NCBI GenBank assembly: GCA_000773965.1
Contig: JRUP01000014.1
Location: 372,001-436,000, forward strand
DNA: 64,000 nucleotides
Origin: Enterobacter cancerogenus
GTDB lineage: Bacteria > Pseudomonadota > Gammaproteobacteria > Enterobacterales > Enterobacteriaceae
Direction of reading: 5' to 3'
The first letter of the stretch is position 1. Every line of letters starts with the position of its first letter. Both the position numbers and the translations under genes were made by a program. The notes beneath the pieces are model-generated. The model did no database searches. It was given only the letters and a program-made list of their open reading frames with translations, and was not told the DNA's origin. Positions 10,902 through 21,082 of the stretch are shown piece after piece.

Positions 10902-11162
10902 ATGAGCCGTTCTGTTGTTATTCTGCGCAGTTCCGGCTCCCGGCTGGAGTGCGCAGAAGATCATCCCAATCTGCTGACGGCACTGGAAGCGCACAATGTT
11001 TGCGTAGAGTTTCAGTGCCGTGAAGGCTACTGCGGTTCATGTCGCATGCGTCTATTGAAAGGCGAAGTGGCTTACGCAGAAACCCCGTTGGCGTTTATCC
11101 AGAAGGGCGAGATTTTGCCCTGCTGCTGCCGCGCCAAAGGGGAGATTGAGATCGAGTTTTAA
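10902..11162 (+). CDS. yfaE: 2Fe-2S ferredoxin YfaE, NrdB cofactor maintenance
   Basis: Small 86-residue plant-type ferredoxin that reduces the iron centre of NrdB during biosynthesis and repair of the tyrosyl radical. The cluster motif is complete: CREGYCGSC supplies three cysteines around residues 39-47, and the fourth is within the CCCRAK segment near the C-terminus. The gene begins 2 nt after the nrdB stop, so translation is coupled. A strong hairpin-T terminator follows 20 nt after its stop and closes the nrd operon. Confidence 0.95.
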   Translation: MSRSVVILRSSGSRLECAEDHPNLLTALEAHNVCVEFQCREGYCGSCRMRLLKGEVAYAETPLAFIQKGEILPCCCRAKGEIEIEF

Positions 11163-11180
11163 GCGTAAATTCACCGTAGC

Positions 11181-11203
11181 TGCGCAATTTATTGCGCGTT
11201 TTT
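11181..11203 (+). terminator. Rho-independent terminator of nrdAB-yfaE
   Basis: Perfect 6-bp stem GCGCAA/TTGCGC with loop TTTA, followed by G and five T. A second T-less hairpin (CAGCGGC-CCC-GCCGCTG, 11204-11220) follows immediately, between the convergent yfaE and yfaY. Confidence 0.8.
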
Positions 11204-11245
11204 CAGCGGCCCCGCCGCTGCAGTCACGCGCGATAAATCTCGCCG

Positions 11246-12442
11246 CTACAGCTTCACTGCTTCCAGTACATCAATCCAGCCGTGCCCGGTGCTGACTTCG
11301 CTACCGTGCAGCCAGCGGCGCAGCATGTTCATCGCCATCATCGCCACTACCTTCTGCCGCGTTTCGACGTTGTGACGTCCATGGGTGAATTTCACGCGCT
11401 GGCCCCAGCTGGCTTCCGGCGTGTGCAGCGCAATCGCCACTTCGCCCTCTTCCAGATTACCTACCGACAGCGCCAGTACCGTGCCGTGATGGGCGGCGAG
11501 AGTGCGCGTACGCTCGACCTGCGCTTCCAACGGTTCATCGTGGGGTGGCAGGATCTCCGCTGCGCTGAGAGGGACTTCGGCTGAAGCCAGCTGCCAGTTA
11601 AGTAATCCCGCGGTGTATTGTTCGCTTAGCGCCAACCGGAAACCACGCTGTTGCAACTCACGCGCTAACAAAGCAGGCAAACCTTCAGTGCCTTCGAAGA
11701 TAGTGCATTCCGCCAGCAGCAGCTTAACCTGCTGCCACGCCTGCTCCATCGCCACACGCTGGCTGGCCGGTCCGGTGAGTTTGATTTCAATGATTGGCAT
11801 TGATGAGCGATAGCCCATTACCACACCTTCCGGCAACGGTAACGGCTCCAGTTCGGCAGCAATGTCACTCTCGCCGCGACCAAAGGTAGTCAGACGCAAA
11901 CACAACGGCGGCTCAGGTAAATCAAAACGCGCTTTCAAACGCGGAATGATCTCCTGCTCGACCATCACTTTGAATTCGGACGGCACGCCCGGCGTGAAGA
12001 ATATCCAGCAGCGATTGAGCTGAAGTGCAAAGCCACACGCGGTCCCCACCGGATTATCAATCAGTTCGGCATTCGCCGGAATTTCCGCCTGCTTGCGGTT
12101 GCTCGGCGCCATGATGCGTCCACGGCTGGCAAACCAGGCTTCCATCTTCTGCAGCCACTCCTGCTGGATCACCAATTCGGTACCACACGCGGTGGCAGCG
12201 GCCAGCGCACTGAGATCGTCGCTGGTTGGGCCAAGGCCACCGTTCACAATCAGCACATCGGCAATCTGGCTGCGACTCTGCAGCGTCTCCACCAGCGAGG
12301 ACATCGCATCGCCAACGGTACTGCGGCTGGTCATTGGCAAACCGTGCTGGAACAGCACATCCGCCAGCCATGCGGCATTAGTATCGACAATCTGCCCATG
12401 CAACACTTCATCGCCCGTTGAGAGCATTTCAACACGTATCAC
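11246..12442 (-). CDS. yfaY: CinA-like protein YfaY
   Basis: CinA-family protein of 398 residues. The N-terminal half is a MoCF/molybdopterin-binding-like (COG1058) domain with STGDEVLHGQIVDTNAAW and NGGLGPTSDD; in true CinA proteins this domain is an ADP-ribose pyrophosphatase. The C-terminal half corresponds to the NMN deamidase (PncC) domain. Its catalytic ESCTGG motif is replaced by EQYTAG near residue 275, so the nucleophilic Ser is absent. Deamidase activity is therefore unlikely, as is known for Escherichia YfaY. The gene is convergent with the nrd operon. Its biological role is unknown. Confidence 0.93.
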   Translation of the reverse strand: MIRVEMLSTGDEVLHGQIVDTNAAWLADVLFQHGLPMTSRSTVGDAMSSLVETLQSRSQIADVLIVNGGLGPTSDDLSALAAATACGTELVIQQEWLQKMEAWFASRGRIMAPSNRKQAEIPANAELIDNPVGTACGFALQLNRCWIFFTPGVPSEFKVMVEQEIIPRLKARFDLPEPPLCLRLTTFGRGESDIAAELEPLPLPEGVVMGYRSSMPIIEIKLTGPASQRVAMEQAWQQVKLLLAECTIFEGTEGLPALLARELQQRGFRLALSEQYTAGLLNWQLASAEVPLSAAEILPPHDEPLEAQVERTRTLAAHHGTVLALSVGNLEEGEVAIALHTPEASWGQRVKFTHGRHNVETRQKVVAMMAMNMLRRWLHGSEVSTGHGWIDVLEAVKL

Positions 12443-12541
12443 GTTACATTCTCCTTATCCCTGTCGCTTTACTGTAGAAAGCACGCACGCGAAACACAAT
12501 CGCCGTTGATGCGAAACAAGGATTCGAGACAAATAAGTCGA

Positions 12542-12658
12542 TATATCCTAAATCATTCAGGATGCAAGATGGCGGCAAGGGAATGGCTGCCATGGCGCGG
12601 ACTAAGGTAAGTGATTGGGATGAATGAAAGCAGCCAATGCTGAGGTATGACGGGTATA
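12542..12658. repeat. ERIC element 1
   Basis: Degenerate enterobacterial repetitive intergenic consensus copy. Left end TATATCC, the GGCGGCAAGGGAATG block, GGTAAGTGATTGGGATGA core and right end GTATGACGGGTATA are recognisable against the other copies in this window. It lies between elaB and yfaY. The central CCATGGCGCGGAC segment is unlike the ERIC core. Confidence 0.75.
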
Positions 12659-12706
12659 GGCGGAAACGAGAGGAATCGGGCGCAACTGACGTTACGCCCC
12701 GATAAT

Positions 12707-13015
12707 TTAGCGGCGGGCCAACAGTAAACCGACAAACAGGCCAGCGGCGGCGCCAATGCCGATCCCTTGCCACGGTTTTTCATGCACATAATCGTCGGCA
12801 CGGTAGGCCGCTTTTTTGGCACGGTAATAATAGCTGTCAGAAGCCTGGCTAACGCGATTCTTCACGTCTTCCAGCGCTTGTTCCGCTTTAAGTTTCAATT
12901 CGATGTACTTTTGATCGGCCGGATCACCCGACGATTTCAGTACTTCTTCCAGTGTTTCTGTCAGTAGCGCCAGATCGTCATCCAGGCGGGTTTCAAATTG
13001 ATCTGAAGATGACAC
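12707..13015 (-). CDS. elaB: ElaB, C-tail anchored ribosome-associated membrane protein
   Basis: Small 102-residue protein of the ElaB/YqjD/YgaM (DUF883) family. The cytoplasmic part is highly charged and helical (LTETLEEVLKSSGDPADQKY), and a single C-terminal transmembrane segment ends GLFVGLLLARR. Family members are stationary-phase proteins that tether ribosomes to the inner membrane, and ElaB affects stress tolerance. The HEKPWQGIGIG motif just before the membrane anchor is the family hallmark. The gene stands alone, divergent from opgD with a 291-bp gap, and an ERIC element lies downstream. Confidence 0.95.
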   Translation of the reverse strand: MSSSDQFETRLDDDLALLTETLEEVLKSSGDPADQKYIELKLKAEQALEDVKNRVSQASDSYYYRAKKAAYRADDYVHEKPWQGIGIGAAAGLFVGLLLARR

Positions 13016-13306
13016 GTTATACTTCCTCCATGCTCGTCATTTATCGTCGTTTAACTATAGTCATTAATTCGGTATTTGCTGTGTACCTGGCATTAGGATT
13101 ACGCTGGGTTTTGCCCGACTCAATGCAAAGTTGCGTAATCCGCGCTGTTGCCGCGTGAATTCTGCTTCGCTTATTTGATTAATCTGATAAATTTTCGTCA
13201 GACTGAATTTTTTAATTTCGCGACTGTCGTAACCCCCTGTAGCCAGACGTAATGCGTCTTACGAAAGTCACAACACACCAGAGCAGCTAAGGATTAGATT
13301 TCCGGC

Positions 13307-14965
13307 ATGAATCGTAGAAAATTTATGAAAGCGTCCATGGCCCTCTCTGCCGCAAGCGGCATGACCGGGCTCTCCTCGCTGTTTGCGCAGTCCGCCTGGG
13401 CCGATGATGGTATCGCCGACGGCACCGCAGTGCGCTTCGATTTCGACTCACTGAAAAAGAAAGCCGCTGCGCTGGCGAAACAGCCCTGGGGCGGCGCACC
13501 CGGCCCGCTTCCTGACACCCTGGCCAACCTGACACCGCAGGCCTACAACGAAATTCAGTACGACGCTAACCATTCGCTGTGGAACAACATTCCCGATCGC
13601 GAACTGGATGTGCAGTTCTTCCACGTGGGGATGGGCTTTAAACGCCGTATCCGCATGTTCTCAGTGGATGCTGATAGTCGCGAAGCGCGCGAAATCCACT
13701 TCCGCCCCGAACTGTTTAACTATCACAACGCTAACGTCGATACCCAGCAGCTGGTCGGCAAAACCGATTTGGGCTTCGCCGGTTTCCGCGCGTTTAAAAA
13801 ACCAGAACTGGCGCGTCGCGATATCGTCTCGTTCCTCGGCGCGAGCTACTTCCGTGCGGTTGATGAAACCTTCCAGTACGGCTTGTCAGCACGTGGCGTG
13901 GCGGTAAATACCTTCAGCAACGGCCACGAAGAGTTCCCGGACTTTACCGCCTTCTGGTTTGAAACACCGAAAGCCGACAATACCACCTTTGTGGTTTATG
14001 CGCTGCTGGACGGCGCCAGCGTCACCGGTGCGTACAAGTTCACTATCCACTGCGAAGAGAAACGCGTGGTGATGGAGGTGGAAAACCACCTGTTTGCTCG
14101 TAACGACATTCGTCAGCTCGGCATCTCGCCGATGACCAGTATGTTTAGCTGCGGCACCAACGAGCGTCGCATGTGTAATACCTATCATCCACAAATCCAT
14201 GACTCCGATCGTCTGGCAATGTGGACCGGAAAAGGGGAATGGATTGCACGTCCGCTGAACAACCCGCAACGCTTACAGTTCAATGCTTATGAAGATGAAA
14301 ACCCACGCGGTTTTGGTCTGTTGCAGCTCAATCATGACTTCAAAGATTATCAGGATGTCATTGGCTGGTATGACAAACGCCCAAGCCTGTGGGTTGAGCC
14401 GATTGGCAAGTGGGGCAAAGGCGCCATCAACCTGATGGAGATCCCGACCACTGGTGAAACCCTGGATAACGTAGTGTGCTTCTGGCAGCCAACCGAGCCG
14501 GTTAAAGCGGGTAGCGAATTTAACTTCCAGTACAAACTCTACTGGAGCCAGTTACCGCCTGTGCGCAGCGGTCTGGCGCGCGTGGACGCAACGCGCACCG
14601 GTATCGGTGGCTTCCCAGAAGGTTGGGCGCCGGGTGAACACTTCCCCGATCAGTGGTGCCGTCGCTTTGCGATTGATTTCGTCGGTGGCGATCTGAAAGC
14701 CGCTGCGCCGAAAGGCATTGAGCCGGTGATCACCGTGAATGCGGGTACCATCAAGCAGGTTGAGATTCTGTATGTGGAGCCACTTAACGGTTACCGCATT
14801 CTGTTTGACTGGTACCCGAACAGTGACTCCACTAAGCCAGTGGATATGCGCCTGTTCCTGCGTACCAAAGATGAAACATTAAGTGAAACCTGGCTGTATC
14901 AGTACTTCCCACCGCCGCCAGATCAGCGTAAATACACCGATGATCGGCAGATGACACCGGGCTGA
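13307..14965 (+). CDS. opgD: Osmoregulated periplasmic glucan biosynthesis protein OpgD (MdoD)
   Basis: Periplasmic protein that shapes the backbone of osmoregulated periplasmic glucans, related to OpgG. The N-terminus is a twin-arginine signal peptide ([10 protein letters not shown], hydrophobic stretch, AWADD cleavage region), so it is exported folded by Tat. The body of the 552-residue protein contains the conserved [30 protein letters not shown] and [12 protein letters not shown] segments of MdoG-superfamily proteins. Length matches the Escherichia protein (551). In Escherichia opgD lies far from ela genes; here it is between elaB and elaA. The 291-bp upstream gap has an AGACG/CGTCT hairpin at 13245-13259. 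Confidence 0.96.
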   Translation: MNRRKFMKASMALSAASGMTGLSSLFAQSAWADDGIADGTAVRFDFDSLKKKAAALAKQPWGGAPGPLPDTLANLTPQAYNEIQYDANHSLWNNIPDRELDVQFFHVGMGFKRRIRMFSVDADSREAREIHFRPELFNYHNANVDTQQLVGKTDLGFAGFRAFKKPELARRDIVSFLGASYFRAVDETFQYGLSARGVAVNTFSNGHEEFPDFTAFWFETPKADNTTFVVYALLDGASVTGAYKFTIHCEEKRVVMEVENHLFARNDIRQLGISPMTSMFSCGTNERRMCNTYHPQIHDSDRLAMWTGKGEWIARPLNNPQRLQFNAYEDENPRGFGLLQLNHDFKDYQDVIGWYDKRPSLWVEPIGKWGKGAINLMEIPTTGETLDNVVCFWQPTEPVKAGSEFNFQYKLYWSQLPPVRSGLARVDATRTGIGGFPEGWAPGEHFPDQWCRRFAIDFVGGDLKAAAPKGIEPVITVNAGTIKQVEILYVEPLNGYRILFDWYPNSDSTKPVDMRLFLRTKDETLSETWLYQYFPPPPDQRKYTDDRQMTPG

Positions 14966-14969
14966 CGGA

Positions 14970-15095
14970 TATACCCTAAATAGCTCGCATTTCAGGAAGG
15001 CGGCAATTGTGTGAGCCCCGATGAGCTGACTCAAGTCAGTGATTCGGGTGAGCCAGGCAGTTAACTCACCGGAAATTTGAAGTATGACGGGTATA
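14970..15095. repeat. ERIC element 2 (126 bp)
   Basis: Full-length ERIC copy: TATACCC at the left, GGCGG block, the core GATGAGCTGACTCAAGTCAG followed by TGATTCGGGTGAG, and a GGGTATA right end. Its length is exactly 126 bp. It begins 5 bp after the opgD stop and ends at the stem of a terminator-like hairpin. Confidence 0.88.
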
Positions 15096-15121
15096 AATGG
15101 CGAGGAGTATTCCTCGCCATT
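15096..15121. terminator. Bidirectional terminator-like hairpin opgD/elaA
   Basis: Perfect stem ATGGCGAGGA/TCCTCGCCAT (10 bp, extendable by one A-T pair) with loop GTAT, between convergent opgD and elaA and overlapping the elaA stop. T-runs on either side are weak, so termination strength is uncertain. Confidence 0.6.
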
Positions 15122-15572
15122 ACGCTTTCTGCATACCGATGTGTGGAATGTTATCTTCCATGTAAACGTCCCCCACCGCTTTAAAGCCAAGACGACCGTA
15201 AAACCCTTCCAGATGGGCCTGCGCCGATAAATAAATAGTGCGTTGCGGCCAATGGGTATCGCAACTCTCCAGCGCTTTCTCCATCAGTCGATAGCCCAAC
15301 TTCAGGCCACGCGCTTCTTCGGACACGATCACGCGACCAATCATCACCGGGGCGCTGTCCAGTGAGGGCGTAAGCACACGAGCGTAGGCCAATAATTTGC
15401 CGTCAAGGAAGCCCATGATGTGGCGATTATCTGCTCGCAAATCCTGGCCATCTACGTCTTGATAGGGGCAGTTTTGCTCCACAATGAATACGTGATTGCG
15501 CAGTGCCAGCACGGTATATAACTGCTGTGCACTCAGTTCACTGTGGTGGCAATCAAGCCATTGCATTTCCAT
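15120..15572 (-). CDS. elaA: GNAT-family acetyltransferase ElaA
   Basis: Small GCN5-related N-acetyltransferase of unknown substrate. The acetyl-CoA binding region is visible as IGRVIVSEEARGLKLGYRLMEKAL (about residues 77-100), and the N-terminal VFIVEQNCPYQDVDGQD block is the ElaA signature. The open frame extends 53 codons further upstream, but that part crosses the nuo terminator; the ATG at 15572 matches homologue starts (MEMQWLDCHHSEL) and has GGAAG upstream. The product is 150 residues, close to the Escherichia protein (153). It lies directly downstream of the nuo operon. Confidence 0.93.
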   Translation of the reverse strand: MEMQWLDCHHSELSAQQLYTVLALRNHVFIVEQNCPYQDVDGQDLRADNRHIMGFLDGKLLAYARVLTPSLDSAPVMIGRVIVSEEARGLKLGYRLMEKALESCDTHWPQRTIYLSAQAHLEGFYGRLGFKAVGDVYMEDNIPHIGMQKA

Positions 15573-15691
15573 GATGCTTCCTTGTCTGAGCGAAAAAAGT
15601 GATCCCCTGAGAGTATCACAGCGCGCGGGGATTGAGCAGCCGTACAGGGTTGCCGCATTGCCTTGTCGTGATCGCATTCTCAGATTACAGG

Positions 15692-15720
15692 CAAAAAAAA
15701 TCAGGCCCTGAGGCCTGATT
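15692..15720 (-). terminator. Rho-independent terminator of the nuo operon
   Basis: On the minus strand, the stem AATCAGGCC/GGCCTGATT (9 bp, 4-nt loop) is followed by eight T residues, 19 bp beyond the nuoN stop. This is a strong classical terminator. Confidence 0.9.
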
Positions 15721-15738
15721 CTTGGGGTCAAAGCGCAT

Positions 15739-17202
15739 TTACATCAGAGGCTGAGCCATCTGCACCAGCGAGATCAGTGGCTGCGGATAGACACCCAACA
15801 GCAGTACCAGAATCGCAGAAATCAGCACCACCACACCACCAGCGGTAAAGGCCCAGTTGGCTGGCGTGTCACGATCGCGCGTGTGCATTTCTGGTGGGCT
15901 GAGGTACAGACTCACCGTCACACGCAGATAGTAGTAAAGACCGATCGCACTGCCGGCAACGACTGCCGCGGTTAACCACCACAGATGCGCGTTCACACCG
16001 GAAGCAATGACGTAGAACTTACCAATGAAGCCCAGCGTCATCGGGATACCGGCCAGAGACAGCATCATAACGGTCATGACCGCTGACAGAATTGGACGAT
16101 GCCAGAACAGACCACGGTAAGAGTAAAGCGTATCCGCATCCGGGCCACGGTACGGGCTGGACATCAGGCTGACCACACCGAACGCGCCGAGGCTGCTGAA
16201 CAGGTAACCCGCCAGGTATACACCCGCCGTTTCCAGTGACAGCTGATGGGTTTTCACCGCAATCAGCGACACCAGCAAATAGCCCAGGTGCGCGATCGAT
16301 GAGTAACCGAGCAGACGTTTGATGTTGCTCTGCGAAATCGCCATCAGGTTACCGAACAGAATTGACACAAAGGCGATAACACCGAGCACGGTGCGCACGG
16401 CTTCGCTGTCCGTCACTGGCGCGTACAGGAACAAGCGCATCACCACACCAAAGATGGCGATTTTGCTGGCGGTGGCCAGGAAAGTTGAAACCGGCGCAGG
16501 CGCACCCTGATAAACGTCTGGTGTCCACAGGTGGAACGGCACCAGTGACAGCTTAAAGCCGAGGCCGATAATCATCATGCCCAAACCGACCAGCAGCAGC
16601 GGCTGTTGGATCATGCTGTCATTCAGGCTTTTACCCAGTTGCACAAAGCTCAGGCTGCCAGAATCGGCATAAATCAACGCGATACCAAAGATCAGGAACG
16701 AAGACGCTGCAGCGGACAGGATCATGTACTTCAGTGCCGCTTCCAGCGAACGTTTCTGGCGGAAGGCATAACCAATCAGGCCAAACAGCGGCAGTGACAG
16801 CAGTTCGATACCGATGAACAGCGCCGCCAGATGATTAGCACTCGCCAGCACGATCCCACCCAGTGCCGCAATCAGCACCAGCAGATAGAACTCATCTTTG
16901 TTGTCCGGGAAACCAGCCAGCCACGGATAAGCAAAGGTGCAGGTGGCGAGACTGGCAAGCAGCACCAGCGCGGTGTAGAACATCGAGTAACCGTCAACGC
17001 GCAGCAGCGGCGTGACATCCATGGCACCGACATGACCGACAAACCACAGTGAAAACAGCGCCACGTTCAGGCCAATGACCGTCAGCGTCGCATTAACAAA
17101 GTGGTTGCGTCGCCACGCAATGGACAGCATCACCACCACCACCGTCAATCCGACGATCAACAGCGGCAGTAACGCAATCAGATGTTGAGGAGTTATTGTC
17201 AT
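15739..17202 (-). CDS. nuoN: NADH-quinone oxidoreductase subunit N
   Basis: Membrane-arm, antiporter-like subunit of complex I; it contributes to proton pumping coupled to quinone reduction. The 487-residue hydrophobic protein has about fourteen transmembrane helices and the proton_antipo_M core, with conserved charged residues in [33 protein letters not shown] and [17 protein letters not shown]. It is the last gene of the operon. nuoM ends 6 nt upstream and a strong terminator stands just downstream. Length is close to that of Escherichia NuoN (485). Confidence 0.97.
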   Translation of the reverse strand: MTITPQHLIALLPLLIVGLTVVVVMLSIAWRRNHFVNATLTVIGLNVALFSLWFVGHVGAMDVTPLLRVDGYSMFYTALVLLASLATCTFAYPWLAGFPDNKDEFYLLVLIAALGGIVLASANHLAALFIGIELLSLPLFGLIGYAFRQKRSLEAALKYMILSAAASSFLIFGIALIYADSGSLSFVQLGKSLNDSMIQQPLLLVGLGMMIIGLGFKLSLVPFHLWTPDVYQGAPAPVSTFLATASKIAIFGVVMRLFLYAPVTDSEAVRTVLGVIAFVSILFGNLMAISQSNIKRLLGYSSIAHLGYLLVSLIAVKTHQLSLETAGVYLAGYLFSSLGAFGVVSLMSSPYRGPDADTLYSYRGLFWHRPILSAVMTVMMLSLAGIPMTLGFIGKFYVIASGVNAHLWWLTAAVVAGSAIGLYYYLRVTVSLYLSPPEMHTRDRDTPANWAFTAGGVVVLISAILVLLLGVYPQPLISLVQMAQPLM

Positions 17203-17208
17203 GGCGAA

Positions 17209-18729
17209 TTACGGCCTTGTAGTTGAAATTGAAGCGGTAAACCACTGCTGAATATTGCTCATCGCAGCGTGAGAGGTATCAAGGATCGGCTGTGGATAAA
17301 CACCCAGCAGAACCAGCAGCACCACCAGCACGCCGATCGTCATGAATTCACGCGGTGACATGCCCGGCAGCGGAGCTTTCGATTTCGCTTCGCCGTAGTA
17401 AGCGCGCTGCATCATCACCAGCGAATACACCGAGGCAAACACCAGACCAAAGGTGGCAATCACGATAATTACCGGCACCACCTGGAAGCTGCCGGTCAGA
17501 ATCATAAATTCGCCGACAAAGTTACCGGTGCCCGGCATACCGAGGTTGGCCACCGCGAAGAACAGCGACAGTCCCGGAATCCATTTGATACGTCCCCACA
17601 AACCACCCATCTGGCGCAGGTCACGGGTATGCAGACGCTCATAAAGCTGACCACACAAGATGAACAGTGCTGCGGCGGACAGGCCGTGAGCAATCATCTG
17701 AATCACCGCGCCCTGGAACGCCAGCTGGCTGCCGGTGTAGATAGCAATCAGCACGAAGCCCATGTGCGAAACGGAGGTGTAAGCAATCAGACGTTTGATA
17801 TCCGTCTGCGAGAACGCCATCCAGGCACCGTAGAAGATACCCAGAACACCGAGCCACATAGCAATCGGCGCAAACTCTGCGGAAGCATTCGGGAACAGTG
17901 GCAGGCTGAAACGCAGCAGTCCATACGCCGCCGTTTTCAGCAAGATTCCTGCGAGGTCAACCGAACCGGCTGTCGGTGCCTGACTGTGCGCATCCGGCAA
18001 CCAGCCGTGCAGGGGCACCACTGGCATTTTCACTGCGAAAGCGATAAAGAAGCCGAGCATCAGCAGATATTCAACGGTGTGCGACATTGGCGTTTTCAGC
18101 AGTTCTTCGTAGCTGAAGGTCCAGACGCCCGTGGCGTTGTAGTGCACAAATACCAGCGCCAAAATCGCAATCAACATCACCAGCCCCGAAGCCTGGGTAT
18201 AGATGAAGAATTTGGTTGCGGCACTGATACGCGTTTTACCGTCAGAGGCTTTGTGACCCCAGAGCGCGATGAGGAAGTACATCGGCACCAGCATCATTTC
18301 CCAGAAGAAGAAGAACAGGAACATGTCGATGGAGAGGAACACGCCAATCACACCACCGAGGATCCACATCAGGTTGAGGTGGAAAAAGCCCTGATACTTC
18401 TCGATTTCATTCCAGGAACAGAGCACCGCCATCAACCCGAGCAGACCGGTCAGCACCACCATCAGCAGCGACAAACCGTCAATAGCCAGATGGAAGTTAA
18501 TGCCGAAGCGCGGAATCCATGGCACCGAGAAAGTCGACTGCCACTGCGGCATTCCGGCAGCTTGCGTGAGTGAATAGCCTCCCTGCAGCCACAACTGCAG
18601 ACCGAGTGCCAGCGTCAGTCCCATGGTGATCATGGCGATCCAGCGCGGCACTTTTGCGCCGAGGCGCTCTGCTAACCAGCAAAGCAGACCCCCAACAAAA
18701 GGTATGATTATTAGCCAAGGTAATAGCAC
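17209..18729 (-). CDS. nuoM: NADH-quinone oxidoreductase subunit M
   Basis: Antiporter-like membrane subunit of complex I. It has about fourteen transmembrane helices and the key motifs FFWEMMLVPMYFLIALWG (essential Glu), KMPVVPLHGWLPDAHSQAP (Lys and His in the proton channel) and QTDIKRLIAYTSVSHMG. The start is chosen at GTG 18729, which has GGGAAG six bases upstream and aligns with the homologue start (VLLPWLIIIPF). An ATG seven codons earlier is also in frame. The product is 506 residues. A 218-nt gap with a hairpin separates it from nuoL, the largest gap inside the operon. Confidence 0.96.
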   Translation of the reverse strand: MLLPWLIIIPFVGGLLCWLAERLGAKVPRWIAMITMGLTLALGLQLWLQGGYSLTQAAGMPQWQSTFSVPWIPRFGINFHLAIDGLSLLMVVLTGLLGLMAVLCSWNEIEKYQGFFHLNLMWILGGVIGVFLSIDMFLFFFFWEMMLVPMYFLIALWGHKASDGKTRISAATKFFIYTQASGLVMLIAILALVFVHYNATGVWTFSYEELLKTPMSHTVEYLLMLGFFIAFAVKMPVVPLHGWLPDAHSQAPTAGSVDLAGILLKTAAYGLLRFSLPLFPNASAEFAPIAMWLGVLGIFYGAWMAFSQTDIKRLIAYTSVSHMGFVLIAIYTGSQLAFQGAVIQMIAHGLSAAALFILCGQLYERLHTRDLRQMGGLWGRIKWIPGLSLFFAVANLGMPGTGNFVGEFMILTGSFQVVPVIIVIATFGLVFASVYSLVMMQRAYYGEAKSKAPLPGMSPREFMTIGVLVVLLVLLGVYPQPILDTSHAAMSNIQQWFTASISTTRP

Positions 18730-18908
18730 GGCATACTTCCCTTTTTTCAACCTGATTTCGAGCTATCTTGCTTGCCATTTTCGTCACCAACAGTGCTTAC
18801 TATCCACACGTAAAAAAACGCTTGGGTAGCTACACACTGACGGCTTCGAAACGGCTACATCAATAACGCTTCGTCATTCAGGCAATTTTTCACATTCGCT
18901 TCTGGGAT

Positions 18909-18929
18909 GAGAGAATCCTTGATCCTCTC
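18909..18929 (-). other. Intercistronic hairpin nuoL-nuoM
   Basis: Nine-pair stem (GAGAGGATC/GATTCTCTC on the minus strand, one G-T pair, loop AAG) in the 218-nt nuoL-nuoM gap, 18 bp beyond the nuoL stop. There is no T-run, so RNA processing or stabilisation is more likely than termination. Confidence 0.5.
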
Positions 18930-18947
18930 GCCCCCGCTCATCAATCT

Positions 18948-20783
18948 TTAAATCACCAGCATCAGCGCCAGTACCACCACGGCACCAACACTCATGGAAG
19001 CCACATACCAGCGCACGTAACCGTTCTCGCTCACCACCAGGCCTTTATTACCAATGCGCGACAGCAGCGCAGGCAGGTTCATCAGTGAGTTAAGCGGATC
19101 GCGCTTCAGCAGCCAGGCAATGCCCAGATAAGGTTTCACAAACACCTTGTCATACAGCCAGTCGAAGCCCCATGCCGCAAACCACCAGGTGCCGAAGAAA
19201 CGACCCGGCGCGCTGTTGGCGACACTCGTGACCAGCTGGCGTTTACCGAGCCATAGGGCAGCAGCAATCAGGATGCCGACAATCGCGACCACGCCTGAGG
19301 TGATTTCCAGCGCCACTTTGCCGCCTTCACCGAATTCATTCTGCGGCAGTACACCCGCCAGCGGTGGCGTAATCATGGCGCCAACGAAGGTGGAGAGCAC
19401 TAACAGCACAATCAGTGGCAGATGGTGAGTGATGCCTTTGCCCGCGTGCGCATGAATTTTCTCTTCGCCGTGGAACACGATGAAGATCATGCGGAAGGTG
19501 TAGATCGAGGTCAGGAATGCACCGACCAGACCCGCCACCATCAGATTGATGTGACCATTTGCCAGCGCACCAAACAGGATTTCATCTTTACTGTAGAAAC
19601 CTGCGGTAATCAGCGGCAGTGCCGCCAGCGCTGCGCCGCCCACCAGGAAGCAGGTGTACACCAGTGGGATGCTCTTACGCAGGCCGCCCATTTTGAAGAT
19701 GTTCTGCTCGTGGTGGCAGGCCAGAATGACCGAACCGGAAGAAAGGAACAGCAGCGCTTTAAAGAAAGCGTGCGTCATCAGGTGGAAAATCGCCGCGTCC
19801 CATGCCTGCACGCCCAGCGCCAGGAACATGTAGCCGATCTGACTCATGGTTGAGTAAGCCAGCACGCGTTTGATATCGGTTTGCACCAGCGCAGCAAAAC
19901 CTGCCAGCACCAGTGTAATCGCACCGATAATGCCGACCAGATGCAGCACTTCCGGCGTCAGCAGGAACAGACCATGCGTACGCGCAATCAGGTAGACACC
20001 CGCGGTCACCATGGTGGCGGCGTGGATCAATGCCGATACCGGCGTAGGACCGGCCATCGCATCGGCCAGCCACGTTTGCAGAGGCAGCTGTGCAGATTTA
20101 CCGACCGCACCACCCAACAGCATCAGGGTCGCCCACTGCAGCATGTGGTTATCAGCCGCGAAGTGCGCCGGCGCCAGTTCCACCAGCTCGCGGAAGTTCA
20201 GCGTGCCCATTTCGTTGTAGAGAATGAACAGTGCGAATGCGAGGAACACGTCACCGACACGGGTAATGATGAACGCTTTCATCGCCGCTTTGCCATTTTC
20301 TGGATTGCTGTAGTAGAAGCCAATCAGCAGATAAGAGCACAGGCCCACGCCTTCCCAACCGAGATACATCAGCATCAGGTTGTCGGCCAGCACCAGCACC
20401 ACCATGCTCGCGATGAACAGGTTGGTATAAGCGAAGAAGCGTGAATAGCCCTCTTCACCGCGCATGTACCAGGAAGCGAACATATGGATGAAGAAGCCGA
20501 CACCGGTCACCACCGAGAGCATGGTCAGCGACAAGCCATCCAGCACCAGGTTCACTTTGATATCAAAGTGGCCGACCTGCATCCAGGTCCACAGCGCCTG
20601 AGTAAAAGGTTGCTGACCGTTGCTGAAGAAGTCCATACCGACGAAAACGGTGGTCAATGCCGCCAGACCGACCGATCCCATTCCCACCGCAGCTGACAGG
20701 TTCTCCGACCAGCGACCACGGGAAAACGCCAATAGCAGGAAGCCAATCAGCGGAAATAATACGGTTAAATAGAGAAGATTCAT
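18948..20783 (-). CDS. nuoL: NADH-quinone oxidoreductase subunit L
   Basis: Distal antiporter-like subunit of complex I. The 611-residue protein has an N-terminal proton_antipo_N region, a core with [19 protein letters not shown] (essential Glu), [19 protein letters not shown] and [18 protein letters not shown], and a C-terminal extension containing the long lateral amphipathic helix and a final membrane anchor. Length matches Escherichia (613). Its ATG overlaps the nuoK stop by 4 nt, so the two are coupled. Confidence 0.97.
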   Translation of the reverse strand: MNLLYLTVLFPLIGFLLLAFSRGRWSENLSAAVGMGSVGLAALTTVFVGMDFFSNGQQPFTQALWTWMQVGHFDIKVNLVLDGLSLTMLSVVTGVGFFIHMFASWYMRGEEGYSRFFAYTNLFIASMVVLVLADNLMLMYLGWEGVGLCSYLLIGFYYSNPENGKAAMKAFIITRVGDVFLAFALFILYNEMGTLNFRELVELAPAHFAADNHMLQWATLMLLGGAVGKSAQLPLQTWLADAMAGPTPVSALIHAATMVTAGVYLIARTHGLFLLTPEVLHLVGIIGAITLVLAGFAALVQTDIKRVLAYSTMSQIGYMFLALGVQAWDAAIFHLMTHAFFKALLFLSSGSVILACHHEQNIFKMGGLRKSIPLVYTCFLVGGAALAALPLITAGFYSKDEILFGALANGHINLMVAGLVGAFLTSIYTFRMIFIVFHGEEKIHAHAGKGITHHLPLIVLLVLSTFVGAMITPPLAGVLPQNEFGEGGKVALEITSGVVAIVGILIAAALWLGKRQLVTSVANSAPGRFFGTWWFAAWGFDWLYDKVFVKPYLGIAWLLKRDPLNSLMNLPALLSRIGNKGLVVSENGYVRWYVASMSVGAVVVLALMLVI

Positions 20784-21082
20784 CCGCGCATCTCGCTCAC
20801 TGTGTCAATGTTCAGCGTCTGACGACGACGATAGAGCTGGAGCAGCAGGGCCAGGCCAATGCTGGCTTCCGCCGCCGCGAGGCTGATCGCCAGTATGTAC
20901 ATCACCTGACCGTCAGCTTGTCCCCAGTAGCTACCTGCTACCACCAGCGCGAGTGCCGCGGCGTTGATCATGATCTCCAGACCAATCAGCATGAACAGCA
21001 AATTGCGGCGCAGTACCAGCGAGGTCAGGCCGAGAACAAACAGCACAGCAGCCAACATCAGGCCGTGTTGTAACGGGATCAT
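20780..21082 (-). CDS. nuoK: NADH-quinone oxidoreductase subunit K
   Basis: Small membrane subunit of complex I with three transmembrane helices (MrpC-like), 100 residues as in Escherichia. Two conserved membrane glutamates are visible, in [15 protein letters not shown] and [13 protein letters not shown]; these take part in the proton path. It overlaps nuoJ upstream and nuoL downstream by 4 nt each (ATGA junctions), the tightest packing in the operon. Confidence 0.97.
   Translation of the reverse strand: MIPLQHGLMLAAVLFVLGLTSLVLRRNLLFMLIGLEIMINAAALALVVAGSYWGQADGQVMYILAISLAAAEASIGLALLLQLYRRRQTLNIDTVSEMRG

Noticed and set aside
17629-18573. 314-codon plus-strand open frame opposite nuoM
   Set aside because: Rich in His/Gln/Arg from antisense reading of a membrane protein gene; no ribosome site or homologue features.
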